NCBI RefSeq assembly: GCF_030409755.1
Contig: NZ_JAUFQE010000002.1
Coordinates: 3,410,001-3,474,000, forward strand
Reading direction: 5' to 3'
Length of the DNA stretch: 64,000 bases
DNA from: Vibrio lentus
Lineage (GTDB): Bacteria > Pseudomonadota > Gammaproteobacteria > Enterobacterales > Vibrionaceae
Positions within the stretch are counted from its first letter, which is position 1, and each line of letters opens with the position of its first letter. The notes below the pieces were generated by a model. The model made no database searches and was not told the DNA's origin. It saw only the letters and a program-made list of their open reading frames with translations. Position numbers and translations under genes: made by a program. Of this stretch, positions 1 through 9,644 are shown one piece after another.

Positions 1-2
1 CA

Positions 3-272
3 AACAGCAATTGCCTAGGCTCTCCTAATGCGTGTTCCTCAGATGAAAACACGGAGCCAAGAAGTGATCGTGTGATGGATGACGAATACTCATTCGAATA
101 CCAGCCAAACCTCACCGAGAATATTCTTGAATTTGATCTCCTTGGTAACCCTTTATTTGTAGCTTCCGCCGGAGTAGGCATCGCAATCAGTGAACAAAGA
201 AACACTAGTAACCGTGTTTGGGTATGTATCAATGAACAAGGATTCGTTTCTGCTGAAATAGGAGGGTGTTGA
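3..272 (+). CDS. mshC: MSHA minor pilin, 3' end (probably MshC), partial
   Basis: The reading frame is open from the left edge of the window and stops at 270-272, so only about 89 C-terminal residues are visible. They contain four cysteines (in Asn-Cys-Leu, Ala-Cys-Ser, Val-Cys-Ile and the final Gly-Cys), as expected for the globular part of a type IV minor pilin. The prepilin N-terminus lies outside the window. The assignment to MshC rests on position: the following genes match mshD, mshO, mshP and mshQ in the usual MSHA order. An internal GTG at 72 is not the true start. Confidence 0.6.
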   Translation, partial: NSNCLGSPNACSSDENTEPRSDRVMDDEYSFEYQPNLTENILEFDLLGNPLFVASAGVGIAISEQRNTSNRVWVCINEQGFVSAEIGGC

Positions 273-274
273 TA

Positions 275-661
275 ATGACAACCAATGCCAAAGGATTCAC
301 TTTAATCGAATCAGTGATTGTAATCGTCTTACTGGGGTTTGCGGCGCTTACACTTTCCTCTTTTTTAGCACCGCAGTCAGCTCAATCCAGTGATGCCAAT
401 TATTACAACAGAGCTTCAGCGTTAGGAGGTAGTGTTATGTCTAGGTTGCTCGCTCAAAGCTATAACGATATTGATGCGTTTAATGGCGAGACGGATCTCA
501 GCAATCTAATACAAGACGCCTCTACTTATACAAATTTTCAAATAGAGGTTGCTGTAGAGCCTGTATCCGGGGCTGCTAGTAATCTTAAATCTGTCATTGT
601 CGAAGTTACCGCAAGCTCGCAGCCAACAGTGTCCTTTAATGCTTTTAAGGGGAACTATTGA
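275..661 (+). CDS. mshD: MSHA minor pilin MshD
   Basis: Encodes about 128 residues starting with a class III prepilin leader: a short basic head, then Lys-Gly-Phe-Thr-Leu-Ile-Glu at the PilD cleavage site, followed by a hydrophobic stretch (residues 8-28) that forms the N-terminal pilin helix. The mature protein would be a minor subunit of the mannose-sensitive haemagglutinin pilus used for surface attachment. The ATG at 275 follows a GGAGGG ribosome site at 261-266 and lies 2 nt past the previous stop. The stop overlaps the mshO start by one base, indicating translational coupling. It is short for MshD, but no frameshift is visible. Confidence 0.8.
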   Translation: MTTNAKGFTLIESVIVIVLLGFAALTLSSFLAPQSAQSSDANYYNRASALGGSVMSRLLAQSYNDIDAFNGETDLSNLIQDASTYTNFQIEVAVEPVSGAASNLKSVIVEVTASSQPTVSFNAFKGNY

Positions 662-1404
662 TGCGAATGAAAGGCTTTACATTGATCGAACTGATTTTAG
701 CCATCGTTGTATCTAGCATTTTGTTGCTAGGTTTAGCTAATTTCACGGAAGTGGGTGTAAAAGGTTATTTTGGTACGGTAGAACGTTATCGCTTACAAAC
801 TGAAGCCAATTTTGTTATTGAAAAAATATCACGCGAGATGAGGCATGCTGTGCCTAATTTATTCCCTTCAGCAGTATCCAGCGGTTGTGTATCTTTCTAT
901 CCGATTGTAGATTCAGGCTTCTATGTTGTTTCTGGGGCAGATGTCAATTTTTTAGTAAGCGATTCTGATAGCGATGTTCAATCACTACAAAATTTATCAA
1001 TGGTCATCAACCCAACGCGCTCTTACGAAGAAATTACTAATATCGATAATGTATTCCCATTAACTAATATCAGCCAAGCTACTGGCGCTGGTGTGTCGGG
1101 AGCTGCGTTCACTTTAGCTGGCCAAGCTAGCGAGTTGGTGGGAGGCTCTGTGAGCAACAGACACTATATTTTTAACGATGACAATCCTGTTGAATACTGT
1201 CTTTCTGGCGATGATTTTTTAACAAGAACCAATGGTGGAGCGCCAGTTATCATTAGTGATAAATTAAATGTTGCTCAAAGCTCCCTTTTATATTCTCCGG
1301 CTACGGTTCAGCAAAACGGAATTGTAGATCTAACCCTTACATTTACTGTTAATGGTGAAACCACTACCTTTGAACAAGAAGTGCAGGTGCTCAATGTCCC
1401 GTAA
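661..1404 (+). CDS. mshO: MSHA minor pilin MshO
   Basis: Encodes 247 residues with a type IV prepilin leader (Met-Arg-Met-Lys-Gly|Phe-Thr-Leu-Ile-Glu) and a hydrophobic helix of about 20 residues, then a long globular domain containing a cysteine pair. The segment after the helix (Gln-Thr-Glu-Ala-Asn-Phe-Val-Ile-Glu-Lys-Ile-Ser-Arg-Glu-Met-Arg) is typical of the PulJ/MshO class of minor pilins. The ATG at 661 shares its A with the mshD stop. The 3' end overlaps mshP by 11 bases. Confidence 0.85.
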   Translation: MRMKGFTLIELILAIVVSSILLLGLANFTEVGVKGYFGTVERYRLQTEANFVIEKISREMRHAVPNLFPSAVSSGCVSFYPIVDSGFYVVSGADVNFLVSDSDSDVQSLQNLSMVINPTRSYEEITNIDNVFPLTNISQATGAGVSGAAFTLAGQASELVGGSVSNRHYIFNDDNPVEYCLSGDDFLTRTNGGAPVIISDKLNVAQSSLLYSPATVQQNGIVDLTLTFTVNGETTTFEQEVQVLNVP

Positions 1405-1837
1405 TTATCAACAGCGTGGTAGTGCACTTGTCATTGTTATTTTTGTGATTGTTATTGTTGGCTTTCTTGCGACAAGTTTAACGCGTACCAGTTGGTCGAC
1501 TCACGATGTTAATACCCGTTCAGTTATGGGGACTCAAGCTTGGCTGCTCAGTCACTCAGTGAATGAGTATGTGATGACTCAGTTTTATCCTGACCCAGAT
1601 CCTGCGGCTTCGTCAGCTGTATCTGCTTTATGTAAAGAAAAAATGTCTCCCGATATTAGTAATTTTGCTGAGAGTTTAGTTGAAAGTGCGACAATCTCAT
1701 GCAAATTGCACCGTTTGGAATGCGAAAACCGTGGTCGGTTAGGTAATATGAATTTTTATGTTATGGAGTCTTCGGTAATTTGTGGTTCAGGTGTAAGCCA
1801 AGTGCAGCGAAATCAAGAATTGTGGGTGAGGGAGTAA
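1394..1837 (+). CDS. mshP: MSHA biogenesis protein MshP
   Basis: Encodes 147 residues. The N-terminus has a Gln-Gln-Arg-Gly-Ser-Ala-Leu-Val head followed by a strongly hydrophobic Ile/Val segment (residues 10-30), as in PilX/MshP pilus proteins that lack a canonical Phe-Thr-Leu-Ile-Glu leader. Four cysteines follow in the C-terminal part. A longer frame opens at 1352, but the ATG at 1394 gives the family-like N-terminus. The gene overlaps mshO by 11 nt, and its TAA stop overlaps the mshQ ATG (TAATG). Confidence 0.8.
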   Translation: MSRNYQQRGSALVIVIFVIVIVGFLATSLTRTSWSTHDVNTRSVMGTQAWLLSHSVNEYVMTQFYPDPDPAASSAVSALCKEKMSPDISNFAESLVESATISCKLHRLECENRGRLGNMNFYVMESSVICGSGVSQVQRNQELWVRE

Positions 1838-4800
1838 TGAGCATGTTTCGAAAACTAGTTGGCATACTGACTCTTTCTCTGTTGAGTGTTAGTGCTCATG
1901 CTGAACTTTTTCCGGGAGGGCTTTGTCCTAGCGCCAGCGTACAAACGTGGAGTGGCAGTGGTGGAGAAGTTGAATTTAAAGATGATGGTTATATTCGCAA
2001 TTCAGCAGGGGTTGGATTCAGTTCAATTAAGAAAAACCATGGTGGGTCTTGTGGGCGAAATGCTTGCTCTGCCGACAATTCAAAAATTCTGGCTCAATCA
2101 CCTAATTTTACGATTCCAAATAACGCTACCGACATTGAATTACTACCAGGTGTACCGAACTTTGTTTCTGGTAACAAGATTAAGCTAGAGGATTGGCAAA
2201 GTATCGTTCTTCCAAGCGGGACTTATTTCACGTCGAAAGAAATAGAGCTAAAGGATGATTCGAGCCTAAGAGTCTCCGGTGATGTTGTTCTCTATGTTGA
2301 TAAGTTCAAGATGAAAGATGATTCCTTCATTAGTTACAATAGAGGTAACAGTGGGAATGAATTCTTCTTGGTTGGTACAGATAAGTCTCACATTAAAATT
2401 GAAACGGACAATAGTGTTTACGCACATATCGTTTCTGACGATCATGTTGACTTAGAAGAAGATGTTTATTTTACCGGAACCATAACAGGTAAAAAAGTAC
2501 ACTTGAAGAATGATTCGATCTTAAACACCAGTCTTCCAGTTAACTGTGATAATGAGTCACCGATATATTCAACTAATGCCAAGTATGAGTTTGGTGTAAA
2601 ACAGTGCACGGGGATGCCTTGTGAGATTGAGTTTCTCGAAGACTATGAGATCGCTCCTCTAGTTTTCGTTATGCCGACAGTCAAAACAACCGACCCCGAT
2701 TATGATGCGCCTTCTCGATTAAAGATTACTTCGTCAATAGATGAAAATTCATCCAGTGTCTGGATAGACCAAGATAGTCAGCCTGATTTGCGCTTTTCGT
2801 ATCAAGAAGTTCCGATGACGGAAATTAGCTATTTTGTTATTGAGCCTGGAACAGTAGAAATTGATGGTCACAAGCTTGTTGCAGGTTATGTCGATACCAA
2901 TGCCGCTATTCGTCGAAGAGGTAGTGTTAACGAAGCTATCGTCCCTTATTCCAGATTCGGAGGGGAGGGATTCAACTCGACTCCGGTCGTGCTTCACCAA
3001 TTACAAACTAATTCCAATTCTCAAGCGTGGATGACATCCGGGCGTCGGCATCAAGGTAACCAATTAGACCAGGTTAGGTTGTTTATTGAGCTTTCCGAAA
3101 CAGGAAACGCTAACTTTAATAATCGAGTTGAAAGGCTAGCTTTCCTAGCATCTGAACCGTCAGGAAAACTGGCGAGTAAGAATAGTTTTATTCAATTTGA
3201 GCACTTCAATATCGAGAGGCAATCGGGCACATACAGTTCTCTACTTGATGGCTGTAGAAATTCGACAGCGACTACTGCCTTGACTGAAATAACCGGTATT
3301 ATTGGTAACAAACAACAGCGCTTGGGTGGTGATGGCGGTTGGGTACGTCGATGTGAAATTAATGGTAATGAAGCCACATTTGCAATGGATGAAGATCGTA
3401 ACGAACGTAGTCATATCCCTGAATTAGGTGGATACTTAGCATTTCAAAAGAAAACCACTGAGCTTCCTCCAGTTTGTAGTGTCACTCCATTTGCTGTCCA
3501 GTCTTGGGATCATGCTAGCGAGCTAACTTGGACATCAAATACAACGGCAATTCAGATCAATGGAACATATAACCGCTCAGGTGCGATCGGTATTCGCTTA
3601 GATCCAAGTAATCCCAATACTCCGACAGATCCAAACAGCTTTAAGCAGTGTGACCGTGGAAAATGTATTGAGTCTGATAATCTATATGTATCTGAACCTG
3701 ATGTGGTTTCTGTTGATTGGACGACGGGTAATGATTTCACCGCTGGTAGTGGTAATCATAATTTAGCTGGAGGGACTTATAATACGGTTTCAACTGGTGG
3801 CGACGGCCGCATAACACTGACGGATGATGTTTACTATATTGAACACTTAATCGTAACTGGAAGTGGCTCTATTACACTTTCGAAAGATACAACATTAATC
3901 GTAAACACTTTCACCTTGAATGGTGGGGCAAGGTTTAATAATAATAGCTACTCGATGAGGCTTTGGGCAGAAAACAAAGGCTCTTCTTCTGCATCTGTGG
4001 TGGTAAAACATAGCTTAACTGCAGATGTGTTTAGTAGAGGGACAGTAGAGGTATCGAGCGGGCAAGGTGTCATCAATGGTCGAGTCACAGCCTTTGACAT
4101 AACCCTTTCTCCAGACGGAAAGATCATTAATAATGACCTGAGCTGTCCGGTTGAAACGTCGGACTATGAAGTTGTTTTGTCTCCGGAAATCGATATTGCT
4201 TTAACTTGCGAGGCGATCACAGCGACTGCGAAGGTTTACAATAATAAGGTCATTGACACTTCGTTCAACGGAACTGTTACTTTGTCTTCAAATGGAAATA
4301 CGCTTGATACAGCAATGGCTCAATCTGGCGTAGCGACATTCTCTGTTGACTCTAATGTTGTTCAAACAATCGACGCAATGGCTAGTATTACTATCACCGG
4401 GCAAGACTATGTATCTAATGCTGTGAACTATCAGTTTGTTCCGGAACGTTTTGAAATTTTGCCAACCCCTTTAAACCTCATAGCAGGTCGATCACAAGCT
4501 ATTGCTATCTCCCCATTAGAATGTGATGCCGGGGGTACACCTATCTCGGATACTAGCTACTTGGGTGATTCGGAAGTGTCGTTATCGAATGTTTCTTATA
4601 TTTATCCAAGCTCTCCTTTGAATTCAGCCTCGATTGAAATACTCGACAAAGATGGTGACTGGGTTAGTTCTCCGAGTGCAGGCGTCACCCCTCCGAGCGC
4701 AGGCGTCGCCCCTCTTGAGCTAACTTTTGTTTCTGAGAATGGGAAAGTGGTAGCGAATTCTGAAATTAAATACGCAGAAGCTGGACAGGTAACATTTACT

Positions 4801-6339
4801 CTTAGTGATAAACAATGTATTACCGATGAAGATGGTGTGGAGAAGTGTAAAGAATATACAGGCACGAAAGAGGTCAAATCTCGACCTTGGACATTTGCAG
4901 TTTGTCCTCCACCAAGTATTAATGGCACTGACGGTAATAGTACTGGTGGGGTTGGCTTTATGCCTGCCCGCGAGAGCTTTTCTCTTAATGTAAAACCCGT
5001 TGTTTGGAGTGCTGCTTTAGACGTGAATGTTGATAGTAGTGTTGATGGCCAAACAGGCCCGTTTCGGTTATTCCAAAAGCGACCTAATTCTCCGTTTTGT
5101 AGTCTAGCTACAACAGAAAATTTCTATGTAGATGACTCTGCGACCAATACTTCAGTAGAGTTGGTTCATAGCCTTGCTACACCAAGTAATGGGATTGCTG
5201 GCTTAATGAGCGGCGGTGATGCAATAGACAACCACAGCACGACAACCGAGCTTGAATTTAGCAATTTATCGGTAACAGAGGTAGGGAGTTTTCATTTCCA
5301 GGCGCAGTCAAATAATACATTCTACGATGCGATTGAAGGTGGAATTGATCCAGGAGCGAGAGAACTTGGTCGATTCTATCCACGATACTTTCAAGTTGTA
5401 GGTGAAGATTGGGACTACTTTGGAGCTCAAACGGCTTTCAATTACATGAATCAGAATTTTGACAAAGTGAGTTTTGATGTTGAAGCGCTTTCCGGTGGGA
5501 CGTCACCACAGGCAGTTGAGAATTACCAACTCTTTGATTCAGTCGTGCAAGCTCGTTTCAATCTTTATGACAATGTGATGCCCAATAGGTTGCGGTTCCC
5601 TGACTTTGGTCATGCAACATGGGCGGGTACAGAACAGAGCATAGGGACTTTCTCTGCTACACCAACAGGTCATTGTAGTGATGGCAACGCCAACAGTTTG
5701 TGTTGGAGTAAAGCAGACACTGCTATGGGGTATGAAGATGGGCCATTTAATGATGGTTCTGGAAGAGAATCGACTGATATCCGTATTACGCTAGAGAGTA
5801 GCACTGACCCAATAGAATTTTGGGATGACGGAGATCAACTAGAATCTCAGCCTGTGCTTCGTTTTGGTCGTGTCGCTCTTGATAGTGTGGGTGGAACGAT
5901 AAACAGTACACTTACGGTTCCGTTGCGTGTTGAGTTTTGGAATGGAGAACGATTTATTACTAGTGATCTTGACTCTGATGGTGACTCTACGACCGAAGTT
6001 CAATCAGTCAATGATTCTTCAGGAAATGTAGATATCTGGGTTGAGGAAAATCAAACCGCAGATACGTTGACGTTTAGTGGGAGTGGAACTGTAGTAGATG
6101 GTGAGTTAAATAACATTACCGTTACCCATTCAACTCAGGTGCGCCAGCAAACTCAGATGTGGCTAGAACTTGATAGCGGCGCTAACGATATGTCTTGGCT
6201 GCGCTACAACTGGGCCAGTCCACAGGCTACAAGTGATAGAAATGGAGAGCAAGATCCCTCCACCGTCGTCACATTTGGTATCTATCGCGGTAACGATCGT
6301 GTGATCTACCGAGGTGAAAGTGGTTTAACAGGTCAGTAA
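1837..6339 (+). CDS. mshQ: MshQ, large secreted MSHA-associated protein
   Basis: Encodes 1500 residues. Residues 1-22 form a signal peptide (basic head, Leu-rich core, Ala-His-Ala cleavage site). Residues about 29-241 and about 546-778 are two divergent copies of a beta-rich domain, each opening with a Cys...Gln-(Thr/Ser)-Trp motif and carrying a Cys-X4-Cys pair. Residues about 242-545 hold a different beta-rich domain. The C-terminal half (about 780-1500) matches the DUF6701 region of MshQ proteins, ending in Gly-Ile-Tyr-Arg-Gly-Asn-Asp-Arg-Val-Ile-Tyr-Arg-Gly-Glu. A 21-bp tandem duplication lies at 4672-4713. The last gene of the msh operon, it is probably surface-exposed or pilus-associated. 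The ATG at 1837 overlaps the mshP stop; ATG 1843 is an alternative. Confidence 0.85.
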   Translation: MSMFRKLVGILTLSLLSVSAHAELFPGGLCPSASVQTWSGSGGEVEFKDDGYIRNSAGVGFSSIKKNHGGSCGRNACSADNSKILAQSPNFTIPNNATDIELLPGVPNFVSGNKIKLEDWQSIVLPSGTYFTSKEIELKDDSSLRVSGDVVLYVDKFKMKDDSFISYNRGNSGNEFFLVGTDKSHIKIETDNSVYAHIVSDDHVDLEEDVYFTGTITGKKVHLKNDSILNTSLPVNCDNESPIYSTNAKYEFGVKQCTGMPCEIEFLEDYEIAPLVFVMPTVKTTDPDYDAPSRLKITSSIDENSSSVWIDQDSQPDLRFSYQEVPMTEISYFVIEPGTVEIDGHKLVAGYVDTNAAIRRRGSVNEAIVPYSRFGGEGFNSTPVVLHQLQTNSNSQAWMTSGRRHQGNQLDQVRLFIELSETGNANFNNRVERLAFLASEPSGKLASKNSFIQFEHFNIERQSGTYSSLLDGCRNSTATTALTEITGIIGNKQQRLGGDGGWVRRCEINGNEATFAMDEDRNERSHIPELGGYLAFQKKTTELPPVCSVTPFAVQSWDHASELTWTSNTTAIQINGTYNRSGAIGIRLDPSNPNTPTDPNSFKQCDRGKCIESDNLYVSEPDVVSVDWTTGNDFTAGSGNHNLAGGTYNTVSTGGDGRITLTDDVYYIEHLIVTGSGSITLSKDTTLIVNTFTLNGGARFNNNSYSMRLWAENKGSSSASVVVKHSLTADVFSRGTVEVSSGQGVINGRVTAFDITLSPDGKIINNDLSCPVETSDYEVVLSPEIDIALTCEAITATAKVYNNKVIDTSFNGTVTLSSNGNTLDTAMAQSGVATFSVDSNVVQTIDAMASITITGQDYVSNAVNYQFVPERFEILPTPLNLIAGRSQAIAISPLECDAGGTPISDTSYLGDSEVSLSNVSYIYPSSPLNSASIEILDKDGDWVSSPSAGVTPPSAGVAPLELTFVSENGKVVANSEIKYAEAGQVTFTLSDKQCITDEDGVEKCKEYTGTKEVKSRPWTFAVCPPPSINGTDGNSTGGVGFMPARESFSLNVKPVVWSAALDVNVDSSVDGQTGPFRLFQKRPNSPFCSLATTENFYVDDSATNTSVELVHSLATPSNGIAGLMSGGDAIDNHSTTTELEFSNLSVTEVGSFHFQAQSNNTFYDAIEGGIDPGARELGRFYPRYFQVVGEDWDYFGAQTAFNYMNQNFDKVSFDVEALSGGTSPQAVENYQLFDSVVQARFNLYDNVMPNRLRFPDFGHATWAGTEQSIGTFSATPTGHCSDGNANSLCWSKADTAMGYEDGPFNDGSGRESTDIRITLESSTDPIEFWDDGDQLESQPVLRFGRVALDSVGGTINSTLTVPLRVEFWNGERFITSDLDSDGDSTTEVQSVNDSSGNVDIWVEENQTADTLTFSGSGTVVDGELNNITVTHSTQVRQQTQMWLELDSGANDMSWLRYNWASPQATSDRNGEQDPSTVVTFGIYRGNDRVIYRGESGLTGQ

Positions 6340-6408
6340 AAATATAATTTTTGCCCCTTAAGTTAGGAATCTGTAAGAAATTGCGGGTTTCAGTCCATGT
6401 TTATACTT

Positions 6409-6437
6409 CAATGCCTTGCCGTGACAGCAAGGCATTG
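6409..6437 (+). terminator. Hairpin between mshQ and mreB
   Basis: Perfect 10-bp inverted repeat, CAATGCCTTG at 6409-6418 and CAAGGCATTG at 6428-6437, with a 9-nt loop. No T-run follows directly, so it is either a weak terminator for the msh operon or an element in the mreB leader. Confidence 0.5.
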
Positions 6438-6480
6438 GTACATTTAGTGCAATTTTTGTCTTCTAATTCTTGCAGGATGA

Positions 6481-7533
<1,053 letters not shown>

Positions 7534-7543
7534 TATCTAGTGT

Positions 7544-7581
7544 TAGGCTCTTTTCTTATCTAGTTTTATGTAAAGAGCCTA
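7544..7581 (+). other. Intercistronic hairpin between mreB and mreC
   Basis: TAGGCTCTTT at 7544-7553 pairs perfectly with AAAGAGCCTA at 7572-7581. No T-run follows. In the 94-bp gap it could attenuate transcription or stabilise mRNA, letting abundant MreB be made in excess of MreC and MreD. Confidence 0.55.
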
Positions 7582-7627
7582 GGACCTTGTCTATAGGATC
7601 AAATGTAGCTCTAGGACCAAATATAGA

Positions 7628-8515
7628 ATGAAGCCAATTTTTGGTAGAGGTCCCTCTCTACAATTGCGCCTGTTTTTTGCTGTAATTTTATCAGCCAGCC
7701 TTATGCTGGCTGATAGTCGTTTAGATGCTTTCTCAAATGTCCGCTATCTATTGAACAGCATGGTTGCGCCTATCCAATATGCAGCCAACTTGCCTCGCAC
7801 TATGTTCGATGGTGTATACGACCGTTTTAGCACTCGCAAAGGGCTAATCGAATCCAACCATAATATTAAACGAGAAGTCTTGCGCCTGAAGAGCGAGCTG
7901 ATTCTGCTTGAGCAATATCAAGAGGAAAACAAGCGCCTTCGTAAGCTATTAGGCTCACCGTTTATCCGTGATGAGAAGAAAGTCGTCACAGAAGTTATGG
8001 CCGTTGATACTTCACCCTATCGTCACCAAGTCGTGATCGACAAAGGTCAGATTGACGGAGTATATGAAGGCCAACCGGTGATCAACGAGAAAGGCATTGT
8101 CGGTCAGGTGACCTTTGTTGCTGCTCATAATAGCCGTGTCCTTCTACTCACTGATGCAAACAATGCGATTCCCGTGCAGGTTATTCGTAACGACATTCGT
8201 GTGATTGCTTCGGGTAATGGCAACATCGATGAGATTCAGCTAGAGCACATTCCAACCAGTACTGATATTCAAGAAGAAGATCTACTTGTGACCTCTGGTT
8301 TGGGGGGTGTATATCCAGAAGGTTATCCAGTCGCTTATGTTTCTGCGGTTGATTACGACCCGAAACGTGAGTTCGCCGTTATCAAAGCAGAACCAGTGGT
8401 TGAGTTTGATAAGCTCAGATACTTGCTGCTTGTATGGCCTGATGAAAACAAACAGATGCAAGCGGAACAATCCAGCATAGAACAAGCATTGTTAGAGGGC
8501 GAAGATGGCCAATAG
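7628..8515 (+). CDS. mreC: Rod-shape determining protein MreC
   Basis: Encodes 295 residues: a short cytoplasmic N-terminus, one membrane segment (about residues 12-30), a coiled-coil stretch (about 70-105, with Leu/Glu/Lys heptads) and a periplasmic beta-domain. MreC links the MreB filament to the wall synthesis enzymes. It overlaps mreD by 11 nt. The upstream ribosome site is weak (AGGA about 12 nt before the ATG). Confidence 0.95.
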   Translation: MKPIFGRGPSLQLRLFFAVILSASLMLADSRLDAFSNVRYLLNSMVAPIQYAANLPRTMFDGVYDRFSTRKGLIESNHNIKREVLRLKSELILLEQYQEENKRLRKLLGSPFIRDEKKVVTEVMAVDTSPYRHQVVIDKGQIDGVYEGQPVINEKGIVGQVTFVAAHNSRVLLLTDANNAIPVQVIRNDIRVIASGNGNIDEIQLEHIPTSTDIQEEDLLVTSGLGGVYPEGYPVAYVSAVDYDPKREFAVIKAEPVVEFDKLRYLLLVWPDENKQMQAEQSSIEQALLEGEDGQ

Positions 8516-8993
8516 CGTTTTAAGAAGCAAGGTAGTAATTGGTTGCTCATTTTTGATAGCGCTTATTCTGCAAACGATCCCTTGGCCCGGTAGTTTGGAT
8601 CTATTCAGACCATCTTGGTTACTATTGGTGACTTGTTATTGGGTGTTAGCTTTACCTCACCGTGTTAACGTGGGTAGCGCTTTGATTTTAGGCTTATTGT
8701 GGGATCTTTTGATCGGTTCGACGTTAGGTATTCGTGGGATGATGATGGCAATTGTGATGTACATTATTGCGATGAACTTCCTGGTAATCCGTAACATGGC
8801 ACTGTGGCAACAAGCGATGATCATAGCGGCTTTGACGGTATTGTTTGAGGTGTTGATCTTCTTTGGTGAATATTTGATCCAAGATGTCGTTTTTAATCCA
8901 TTATCGCTATGGAGCGCATTGATTAACTGTATACTTTGGCCGTGGATGTTTTTATTAATGAGACGAGTCCGTCGCCATTGGCATGTGAGGTAA
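8505..8993 (+). CDS. mreD: Rod-shape determining protein MreD
   Basis: Encodes 162 residues with five to six hydrophobic segments, including the Pro-Trp-Pro motif near residue 27 and the Pro-Ser-Trp-Leu that follows it. It is an inner-membrane partner of MreC in the elongation complex. The ATG lies inside the last codons of mreC, so the two are translationally coupled. The maf-type gene starts directly after its stop. Confidence 0.93.
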   Translation: MANSVLRSKVVIGCSFLIALILQTIPWPGSLDLFRPSWLLLVTCYWVLALPHRVNVGSALILGLLWDLLIGSTLGIRGMMMAIVMYIIAMNFLVIRNMALWQQAMIIAALTVLFEVLIFFGEYLIQDVVFNPLSLWSALINCILWPWMFLLMRRVRRHWHVR

Positions 8994-8994
8994 T

Positions 8995-9624
8995 ATGACA
9001 ATGGAAAAGAAACATTTAGTTTTGGCATCCGGTTCACCACGCCGCAAAGAATTGCTATCCCAACTTGGTTATGAGTTTTCTGTTCTTGTGACTAATGTGG
9101 AAGAGTGTAAACACGCCCAAGAAACCGCCGAAGAGTACGTTAAGCGACTATCTTTAGATAAAGCCTTAGCGGCACTTTCTTTATTACAAGTTAATGCTTC
9201 TGAAGAGCAGCATGTCGTTCCTGGTTCTGATACTGTAGTTCCTAGCTTAGATGCAGTTGTACTCGGTTCTGATACCGTAGTCGTTAGCCAAGGACAAGTG
9301 CTCGAGAAGCCTGCAGACCTTGCTGATTCTAAGCGTATGCTTACTCAGTTAGCGAATGAACGTCATCAAGTAATGACGGCCGTTTCTGTCGTTTCTGCTG
9401 AAAAACAAAAAACAGAAATCATTATTACCGACGTATGGTTTAAACCCCTCAGTGAAAAAGAAATAGAACAATACTGGCAAACAGGGGAGCCATGCGACAA
9501 AGCCGGTAGCTATGGGATTCAAGGTTTGGGTGGACGCTTTGTCACCCGAATTGAAGGTAGTTATTACGCCGTTGTCGGCTTACCTTTGTTTGAAACGGAC
9601 CAGCTACTGCAAGAATTCTTATAA
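8995..9624 (+). CDS. yhdE: Maf-family nucleotide pyrophosphatase (YhdE type) with a duplicated motif
   Basis: Encodes 209 residues. Maf/YhdE proteins hydrolyse dTTP, UTP and modified nucleoside triphosphates and affect septation. The N-terminal Ser-Gly-Ser-Pro-Arg-Arg-Lys-Glu-Leu-Leu motif (12-21) and the later Ser-Tyr-Gly-Ile-Gln-Gly segment match the family. The central Gly-Ser-Asp-Thr-Val-Val motif, which carries the catalytic Asp, occurs twice (Asp79 and Asp93) in a 14-residue tandem duplication, so the protein is about 14 residues longer than expected. Neighbours mreD and rng match the yhdE locus of E. coli. ATG 9001 is an alternative start with better spacing to GTGAGG at 8985-8990. Confidence 0.9.
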   Translation: MTMEKKHLVLASGSPRRKELLSQLGYEFSVLVTNVEECKHAQETAEEYVKRLSLDKALAALSLLQVNASEEQHVVPGSDTVVPSLDAVVLGSDTVVVSQGQVLEKPADLADSKRMLTQLANERHQVMTAVSVVSAEKQKTEIIITDVWFKPLSEKEIEQYWQTGEPCDKAGSYGIQGLGGRFVTRIEGSYYAVVGLPLFETDQLLQEFL

Positions 9625-9644
9625 TTACTAATCTGAGGTGCACC

